This document shows positions 57,618 to 64,000 of a stretch of 64,000 bases of DNA, piece after piece. The DNA comes from a virus, in IMG/VR virus record IMGVR_UViG_3300026488_000025, positions 1 to 64,000 of that record. One strand, 5' to 3'. Each line of letters begins with the position of its first letter. The stretch's first letter is position 1. Below the pieces are notes generated by a model, which made no database searches, was not told the DNA's origin, and saw only the letters and a program-made list of their open reading frames with translations. Made by a program: the position numbers and the translations under genes.

Positions 57618-58576
57618 TATTTGTATCTCCCGTCTAAGTGTCTGTCTTTATACTGAATTCTCTCAACTGCATCACCAGTTCTCATATCAATAGTTCTATC
57701 ATTGAATTTTACGAATCTACAATTTTTAACCCAATACTCGAAAGTTCTTGGATTCCAAGCTCCCCATTCATTCCATTCTAAATACTTTATATATAGGTAT
57801 TTACCATCTTCAAAAGTACCAAATTCTTTACCTACACCACGATTATAGTCTGAACCAATAACTAAAGTATTACCTAAGTTATCATCATTTTCTACTGTTA
57901 CTTTAACACCAGAAAGATAGTTTTTATTACCCGAAATACTTAATTTACCATCACTTTCCCACGAGTCTGAATCTTCATACCAAGTATTTATGAATCTCTG
58001 AATATCATCTATATCTTCACCTTGACTATATCCCTCTATAAAAAGTTCAACATAAGCATTTGTGCTTTCAGCTGTTATTACCACTTGGATATCACGAACT
58101 TTATTATTGAAATCCAACTCTAAAGTCTGTCTTTTAACTAGATTTTCACCTGGTAAAACAAGACCGTCTCCCGTAATAATAGTAACTTCTACATCAGAAG
58201 TACTAGGTATAACATATAAAGAAGAAACTTTACCTCTAAAATGTTTAATCATTCTGTGGTCTTCTTTGATATAGAATCTATCTCTTACAAAGTAATATAT
58301 ACTTTTTGAGTCGTTGAAATCTTCTGTATTATCAATTACTATTCTGTTATAGTTATTTGCCACAACAAGAGCAGCATCATTACTTGGTAAATCGAATTCA
58401 TCTTCCATAATCACTAAAATACTCTGATATATAAGAGGTGTAATCTCTCCTACATTATCAGCTATTTCTTCTCTTGAGCCAACTTCATTGAAGGCTCTTC
58501 TTTCACCAGGTTCTACATCGGCACCCGTGTTACCTATATTTACTACATCTAAACTAATATTTTTAAAATAATACAT
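57617..58576 (-). CDS. tail-fibre-region structural protein
   Basis: 319 aa. N-terminal block YFKNISLDVVNIGNTGADVE (about 3-22), middle beta-rich part, C-terminal Trp-rich segment (YLEWNEWGAWNPRTFEYWVK). Between the giant fibre gene and the gene at 57009. Likely part of the fibre; family not recognised. Confidence 0.5.
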   Translation of the reverse strand: MYYFKNISLDVVNIGNTGADVEPGERRAFNEVGSREEIADNVGEITPLIYQSILVIMEDEFDLPSNDAALVVANNYNRIVIDNTEDFNDSKSIYYFVRDRFYIKEDHRMIKHFRGKVSSLYVIPSTSDVEVTIITGDGLVLPGENLVKRQTLELDFNNKVRDIQVVITAESTNAYVELFIEGYSQGEDIDDIQRFINTWYEDSDSWESDGKLSISGNKNYLSGVKVTVENDDNLGNTLVIGSDYNRGVGKEFGTFEDGKYLYIKYLEWNEWGAWNPRTFEYWVKNCRFVKFNDRTIDMRTGDAVERIQYKDRHLDGRYK

Positions 58577-58586
58577 TTTTTACCTC

Positions 58587-61500
58587 TTATGGTTGAATAA
58601 TTTTTCTGAATTTTAAAGTAAGAGTTGCATTACTCAATCTTTCACCCATTATTCTTGCTTTTAACTCGAAACCAGCATTAAAATTCATATTCTCTGTTGT
58701 ATTTATAGTAACTCTTGTGCCCGAATTTGTAATATCTATACCAAGAACATTATTACTTGCTCCGTCTCTTAGGAATATTACATCATTTCTAGCATTTTCG
58801 TTACTTGAAGTTTGGAGATTCCAACCAGTCAAACACATATCTTCATCTATTAGTTTTGGTATTGAAGATGTACTTATCTGTGGAGTACAATTCATATAAG
58901 TATCTCTTTTATCTGTACCATTTTTATACATAATAACATCATAAACTCTATGACTTAAATATTTACCACGAACTGAATCATAGAAATACGGTTCTACTGC
59001 TTGACCTTGAGCGAAACCTGAACCATCATCTTGCTCCCAATAGTAAGTGTTACCATCAGTCGCTAATCTATTGGTTGCTTTTCCTATTACAGAAGGGAGA
59101 ACTGTTAATGCCGCAATCGCTGCATCTTGTTGGACATTCTTATCGTGTTCGATAGCTATATCAGTTTGTAATGAACTAACATCAGTAGCTCTTGTATTTG
59201 CTTCATTATTAACTGCTACCCATAGATTAGTATCTTCCGTAGCTCTTGATGATGCTTCAGCATTGATATTGCTTTGTAAAATATTATCATTTGAGTTTCT
59301 GATTGCTGCTTCATCAGAAACACTACCATTCAATACGATACCGTAATTCACGAAATCATTCTCTAAAGAATCAATATTGCTTTGTAGGTTGTTATCTTCG
59401 GTAGCTCTTGTATTTGCTTCAGCGTTGATATTTGCTTGTAATGTATTATCTGCTGTTACTCTATTAGAAACTTCAGTATTTAAACTATTTTGTATAATAT
59501 TTTCTTTATTTGTTGCTCTAGTAGTTTCACTTGATAAGTTGGCTGATAATGTACTCTCTGCTGTCATAGCTCTTGATACTTCATTCGATAAATCAGAAGA
59601 AATAATCGTAACAGTTGCATTAGTCGTATTGATACCTGCTTGTAATGTGCTTTCTGCTGATTGAGCTCTTACTACTTCTGAAGCTAAGTCATTAGTTAGA
59701 GTTGCATCAGATGCTGTTCTTGCACTTGTTTCTGCTGATATGTTATTTTGTAAATTTGTATCTGCAGATTGTCTTGTGCTTTCTTCAGAATCAATGTTGC
59801 CTTGTAATATAGTATCAGCAGTAGCTCTACTTGTAATTTCAGAATCGATACTAGCTTGTAATGTATTATCAGTAGTTCCTCTAGTAGCAATTTCTTGTGC
59901 TAAATCACTTTCAATAGTATTGCTTCTAGTATTGTTACTGATAACATAAGAAGCAAAAGCATCATCATTTGTTTGGTCTACTGTATTGATTAAGTCCACA
60001 ATCTCTTGGAAAGAATCTTTATCAGCACTTGAACCAGATAAGATTGAATCAATTCTAGCAGTTTCAGTATCGATATTTGTTTGTAAAGTAACATCTACGA
60101 TTGCTTGTTGTGCTACTTCAGTTTCCAATGAACTAATTCTTGCTTTTTCAATATCAATATTTGCTTGTAAAATAATATCGCTATCATTTCTTGTAGTTGC
60201 TTCAGTTGTTAAGTTATTAGCTAATACACTCTCTGCTACCGTTGCTCTTGATACTTCTGTATTTAGATTGCTTTCTATATTGTTTTCTTTAGATGTTGCT
60301 CTTGATACTTCACTCGATAAGTCATTAGTTAAAATGTTATCATTAGCAAGTCTTGTAGCTGATTCACTATCTAAGTTACCTTGAACTTGTGCTATTGAAG
60401 CATCAGTACTATTACTTAAAGAATCGATATTACTCTGAAGAGTCGCTTCAGAAGAAGTTGCTCTAGTAACTTCTGCGTTTAAGTTATTATTTAGAGTATT
60501 TTCTTCAGTCGTTGCTCTTACTGTTTCTGCGTTTAAATTAGTACCCAAAGTGTTCTCTGCTGTTGTAGCTCTTTGTACTTCATTTACTAAATTATTAGAT
60601 AATGTTGTATCATTAGCAAGTCTTGTAGCTGATTCACTATCTAAGTTAGATTGAATTAAATTTTCTTTGGTAGTTGCTCTAGTTGTTTCTGTGTCTAGGT
60701 TATTTTGTAATGCGTTATCATTAGCAAGTCTTGTAGTTGATTCAGTAACAATATCTGTATTAAGGTCAGATTCAGCTGATACAGCTCTGTTATATTCTGC
60801 AGTTACACTTCCTTCGATAGTTGTACTTCTTTGGTCGTTACTTGTAACATAAGCAGCGAATGCATCATCGTTACTTTGGTCCACTGTATTGATTAAGTTC
60901 ACGATTTCAGTAAATGAATCTAAGTCAGCAGAAGCACCAGATAAGATTGAATCAATTCTTGCTTTCTCTATATCTAAGTTACTTTGGAGAGTCGTATCAT
61001 TAGTTTCTCTAGTAACGCCTTCTGCGTCTAAATTTGCTTGAATAACATTATCATTAGCAAGTCTTGTAGCTGATTCACTATCTAAGTTAGATTGAATTAA
61101 ATTTTCTTTAGATGTTGCTCTTGATACTTCACTCGATAAGTCATTAGTTAAAATGTCATCGTTAGCAAGTCTTGTAGCTGATTCACTATCTAAGTTAGAT
61201 TGAATAAGTGTTTCTGCATCTGTTGCTCTTGTAACTTCTGTGTTTAAGTTGGCTGTAAGTGTACTTTCTGCAGATGTTGCTCTTGACTCCTCAGAATCGA
61301 TATTGCTTTGTAAAGTTGTATCATTAGTAAGTCTTGTAGCTGATTCACTATCTAAGTTAGATTGAATTAAATTTTCTTTAGTAGAGGCTCTACTAATTTC
61401 TGTATTAAGATTGCTTTGAACTTGAGCTATGTCTGCATCAACATTTATAGTTAAAGTGTCGATATTTGTTTGAAGTGTTGCTTCGGCAGTTGTTGCTCTT

Positions 61501-64000
61501 GATACTTCACTTGCTAAGTTAGTAGTTAAAGTTGTTTCAGCTCCAGTTGCTCTAGTTGTTTCTGTGTTAGCATCTGTTTCAATAGTTGTACTTCTAGCGT
61601 TGTTACTTGTAACATAAGCACTGAATTGGTCATCATTTTCAGTATCTACTGAATTGATTAAATCTACAACTTCTTTGAATGAATCTAAGTCAGCTGTACT
61701 AGCAGATAAGATTGAATCAATTCTTGCTTTTTCAACATCTAAGTTATTTTGTAAAGTTGTATCATCTGATAATCTCGTAGCACTTTCTGCGTCTAAGTTA
61801 GTTTGGATACTTAATTCAGAAGCAGTTGCTCTAGTTGTTTCAGCGATTAAATCGTTAGCCAATGTAGTTTCTGCTGTCTCAGCTCTTGATACTTCACTTA
61901 CTAAGTTATCTGTTAATAGTATCTCAGCATCTGTTGCTCTAGTTGTTTCTGTGTCCAAGTTAGTTTGTAATGTATTATCATTAGAAAGTCTTGTAGCAGT
62001 CTCAGCATCGATGTTTGCTTGTAATGTATTATCATTAGAAAGTCTAGTAGCAGTCTCAGCATCGATGTTTGCTTGAAGTTGAACATCAACTGCAGTTCTT
62101 CCTGCTTCAACTGTATCTATATTAGTTTGAAGTTGAATGTCTGCTGCTGCTCTAACATCTAATTCAGTAGCTATAGAGTCTTCCATAATATGGATTGAAG
62201 CATTAACATCTGTTTCTAGCACATCATAGTTAGTCTGCATAATAGTATCAGTAGCAATAGCTCTTGAAATTTCTGAATCTAAATCATCTCGAAGTATAGA
62301 CTCTGCAGTAGATGCTCTTGAAGTCTCTATATCGATATTATCCTGAAGAATAGTGTCTTCTGAAATTCTTGAAGTAACCTCCGAATCGATACTAGCTTGT
62401 AATGTATTGTCATTTACTTCTCTCACACCAATTTCTGCCGATAAATCTGCTTCAACTTGCGAAATCTTGATGTCATTAGAGTTTACATAAGAATTGTGAT
62501 TACCTTCAACTTCATTGATTGCTAGAACTAAACTAGTTTTATCATTTGTTGCTAATGTTAGAAGAGAACCTTCAACTGATTTAGCTCTTGATTCTTCTGT
62601 ATCGATGTTTGCTTGAAGCATAGTATCATCTGCATTTCTTTGTATTGCTTCAGTATCTAAGTTAGATTGAACTGTATCGATATTACTTTGTAATACAATA
62701 TCTTGTGAGTTAGCATTAGCAGAAACAGTATCTAAGTTAGATTGAACTGAATCAACATTTGCTTGAATAATAATATCATTAGCAAGTCTATCAGAACTCT
62801 CTGTAACAAGATTTGCTTCGATTCCAGCACTTCTATTATCATTGTTTAATACATATCCAGCAAGTGCTTGGTCATTAACAGTATCAACTGAATTAACTAA
62901 AGCAACCATTTCTGTGAATGAGTTAAGGTCGGCACTTGAACCACTAAGAATATCATCAATTCTACTTTTTTCAGTCGCTAATGCAGTACTGATATTAGTA
63001 TCTTCTTGTGTTCTTTGTTGTGTTTCTAATGATACTGTTGCTTCAATAGCAGAACTTCTCGTATCATTTGTACTTTTATAATCTAAGATAGTAGCATTAA
63101 CATCATTAACAGCACCAGTAAGTGTACTTTTTTCTAAAGTATCTAAATTTGATAAGTCACCTTCAACTGATTTAGCTCTTGCTTCTTCTGAATCGATATT
63201 AGATTGAAGAAGATTATCTGCTGCTAATCTTGTATTGTTTTCTGCAGTTATAGAACTTTCGATTCCAGTACTTCTAGTATTATTATCTTGCACATAGTTG
63301 TTGTGATTACTTTCAACTTCATTGATACTTGCAACTAAGTTTTCTTTTCTATCTGTTGTAAGGTCTAAAAGTACACCTTCAGTATTTGTAGCTCGTAGAG
63401 ATTCTGTATCAAGGTTTGTTTGTAAAGTATTATCTGCAGAAATTCTATTAGATTCTTCTACATCTATATTAGCTTGTAGTGCATTATCATTAACAGTTCT
63501 TGTATTTGCTTCAGAATCTAAATTGCTTTGTAAAGTATTATCTGCAGAAATTCTTGAATTAGTTTCAGTATCTAAGTTTGCTTGAAGTTGTGAGTCTTCT
63601 GCTAATCTAGTAACACCTTCAGAAGTTAAATCTGCTTCAATTTGTGTACTTCTTGTGTTGTTAGAAAGAACATAAGAATTGAATGTATCATCATTTGTAA
63701 CATCAACGGAATTGATAATATCAACAACTTCTTTGAATGTGTCTGCATCAGCAGTACTACTTAGTAGTATAGCATCAATTCTTGCTTTTTCAGTATCTAA
63801 TTCTGCTTGAAGTATACCATCTTCTGTTATTCTATCAGCGATTTCGCGACTTACTGAAGTTTCAATATTTGTACTTCTTTGGTCGTTTAAAGTCTTATAA
63901 ACAGAAAGCTTATCATCAAGTACTGTCTCAGCTGTGATAGCTCTTGACTCTTCAGTATCTATGTTATCTTGTAATAAAGTTTCAGCTGTGATAGCTCTTG
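58587..64000 (-). CDS. giant coiled-coil tail fibre protein (5' end outside the window)
   Basis: At least 1800 aa and still open at the window edge. Nearly the whole length is short repeats of about 14-18 residues with pattern LQSNLDSExxRAxxAE, as in trimeric coiled-coil fibre shafts. Superimposed are five copies of a 50-residue module (ARIDSILSGSSADLDSFTEI, then VDLINSVD and YVTSNN) and three of a second one (VLAINEVEGNHNSYV type). The last 170 residues are different (GKATNRLATDGNTYYWEQDD), a globular tip or assembly domain. A GTG at 63293 is in frame but is not the true start. Probably the long or proximal tail fibre. Confidence 0.75.
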   Translation of the reverse strand, partial: RAITAETLLQDNIDTEESRAITAETVLDDKLSVYKTLNDQRSTNIETSVSREIADRITEDGILQAELDTEKARIDAILLSSTADADTFKEVVDIINSVDVTNDDTFNSYVLSNNTRSTQIEADLTSEGVTRLAEDSQLQANLDTETNSRISADNTLQSNLDSEANTRTVNDNALQANIDVEESNRISADNTLQTNLDTESLRATNTEGVLLDLTTDRKENLVASINEVESNHNNYVQDNNTRSTGIESSITAENNTRLAADNLLQSNIDSEEARAKSVEGDLSNLDTLEKSTLTGAVNDVNATILDYKSTNDTRSSAIEATVSLETQQRTQEDTNISTALATEKSRIDDILSGSSADLNSFTEMVALVNSVDTVNDQALAGYVLNNDNRSAGIEANLVTESSDRLANDIIIQANVDSVQSNLDTVSANANSQDIVLQSNIDTVQSNLDTEAIQRNADDTMLQANIDTEESRAKSVEGSLLTLATNDKTSLVLAINEVEGNHNSYVNSNDIKISQVEADLSAEIGVREVNDNTLQASIDSEVTSRISEDTILQDNIDIETSRASTAESILRDDLDSEISRAIATDTIMQTNYDVLETDVNASIHIMEDSIATELDVRAAADIQLQTNIDTVEAGRTAVDVQLQANIDAETATRLSNDNTLQANIDAETATRLSNDNTLQTNLDTETTRATDAEILLTDNLVSEVSRAETAETTLANDLIAETTRATASELSIQTNLDAESATRLSDDTTLQNNLDVEKARIDSILSASTADLDSFKEVVDLINSVDTENDDQFSAYVTSNNARSTTIETDANTETTRATGAETTLTTNLASEVSRATTAEATLQTNIDTLTINVDADIAQVQSNLNTEISRASTKENLIQSNLDSESATRLTNDTTLQSNIDSEESRATSAESTLTANLNTEVTRATDAETLIQSNLDSESATRLANDDILTNDLSSEVSRATSKENLIQSNLDSESATRLANDNVIQANLDAEGVTRETNDTTLQSNLDIEKARIDSILSGASADLDSFTEIVNLINTVDQSNDDAFAAYVTSNDQRSTTIEGSVTAEYNRAVSAESDLNTDIVTESTTRLANDNALQNNLDTETTRATTKENLIQSNLDSESATRLANDTTLSNNLVNEVQRATTAENTLGTNLNAETVRATTEENTLNNNLNAEVTRATSSEATLQSNIDSLSNSTDASIAQVQGNLDSESATRLANDNILTNDLSSEVSRATSKENNIESNLNTEVSRATVAESVLANNLTTEATTRNDSDIILQANIDIEKARISSLETEVAQQAIVDVTLQTNIDTETARIDSILSGSSADKDSFQEIVDLINTVDQTNDDAFASYVISNNTRSNTIESDLAQEIATRGTTDNTLQASIDSEITSRATADTILQGNIDSEESTRQSADTNLQNNISAETSARTASDATLTNDLASEVVRAQSAESTLQAGINTTNATVTIISSDLSNEVSRAMTAESTLSANLSSETTRATNKENIIQNSLNTEVSNRVTADNTLQANINAEANTRATEDNNLQSNIDSLENDFVNYGIVLNGSVSDEAAIRNSNDNILQSNINAEASSRATEDTNLWVAVNNEANTRATDVSSLQTDIAIEHDKNVQQDAAIAALTVLPSVIGKATNRLATDGNTYYWEQDDGSGFAQGQAVEPYFYDSVRGKYLSHRVYDVIMYKNGTDKRDTYMNCTPQISTSSIPKLIDEDMCLTGWNLQTSSNENARNDVIFLRDGASNNVLGIDITNSGTRVTINTTENMNFNAGFELKARIMGERLSNATLTLKFRKIIQP

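Noticed and set aside
58587-63293. GTG at 63293 as start of the giant fibre gene
   Set aside because: The reading frame stays open with the same repeats to the right edge of the window, so the real start lies outside.
59047-63585. Plus-strand reading frames opposite the fibre gene
   Set aside because: They are by-products of the repetitive, Ser/Ala/Val-biased complement of the fibre repeats and have no ribosome sites.

Overview
The window is part of a T4-like (Tevenvirinae-grade) myovirus genome, AT-rich and almost gap-free, with most genes on the minus strand. Evidence: a T4-type head block (portal, core protein, protease, scaffold, major capsid: gp20-67/68-21-22-23, positions 15016-20154), replication and repair genes of T4 type (gp61 primase, RNase H, gp32, Dda helicase, endonuclease VII, part of gp30 ligase), a gp4-type head completion protein, and many T4-style late promoters TATAAATA. 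The host cannot be fixed from this sequence. The low GC, extended -10 promoters without a clear -35, and phage-borne EAL-HDOD, HD-GYP and CheY proteins suggest a motile, AT-rich Gram-negative bacterium; a marine Campylobacterota host is a guess. LAYOUT: 0-7.9 kb holds a ligase gene cut short next to an opposing homing endonuclease, small unknown early genes, an AAA+ ATPase and endonuclease VII. 7.9-13.7 kb holds an apparent primase-helicase fusion, a membrane histidine kinase with a membrane partner, and PIN-PhoH. 13.8-20.9 kb is the head morphogenesis block plus a secreted lysozyme-like enzyme. 21-29 kb has CheY, gp4, an HNH endonuclease, a membrane protein with a FliM-like motif, EAL-HDOD and a Cas4-like nuclease. 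29-41 kb is a run of small early genes with Thg1-like, ClpX, dCMP deaminase and a cyclic-phosphate receiver-like protein. 41-50 kb holds homing endonucleases, gp61, RNase H, gp32, a short second capsid protein, Dda and a phospholipase-like protein. 50-53 kb is a Ro60 (TROVE-vWA) gene with a Y-RNA-like ncRNA in its leader. 54-64 kb has small genes, a PAS-HD-GYP protein and the tail-fibre genes, the last a giant coiled-coil repeat protein that runs off the window. REGULATION: About twenty minus-strand promoters share an extended -10 (ATGTTATAATA) preceded by a CCTTAAGG-like box and probably form the early/middle regulon; TATAAATA promoters drive heads, fibres, endonuclease VII and most homing endonucleases. 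NOTABLE SYSTEMS: (1) three homing endonuclease genes of different nuclease families have the same pseudoknotted 5' leader, with stems that differ in sequence but keep the pairing; (2) a phage Ro60 with a 149-nt Y-RNA-like candidate; (3) a signalling set (histidine kinase, CheY, EAL-HDOD, PAS-HD-GYP) plus a membrane protein carrying a FliM-type CheY-docking motif, suggesting control of host motility or c-di-GMP; (4) a recurrent C-terminal P-H-L-F-L tail on at least six small proteins, in a genome that also encodes ClpX; (5) several proteins with T4-like capsid-targeting N-termini, including a 40-residue metallothionein-like protein.
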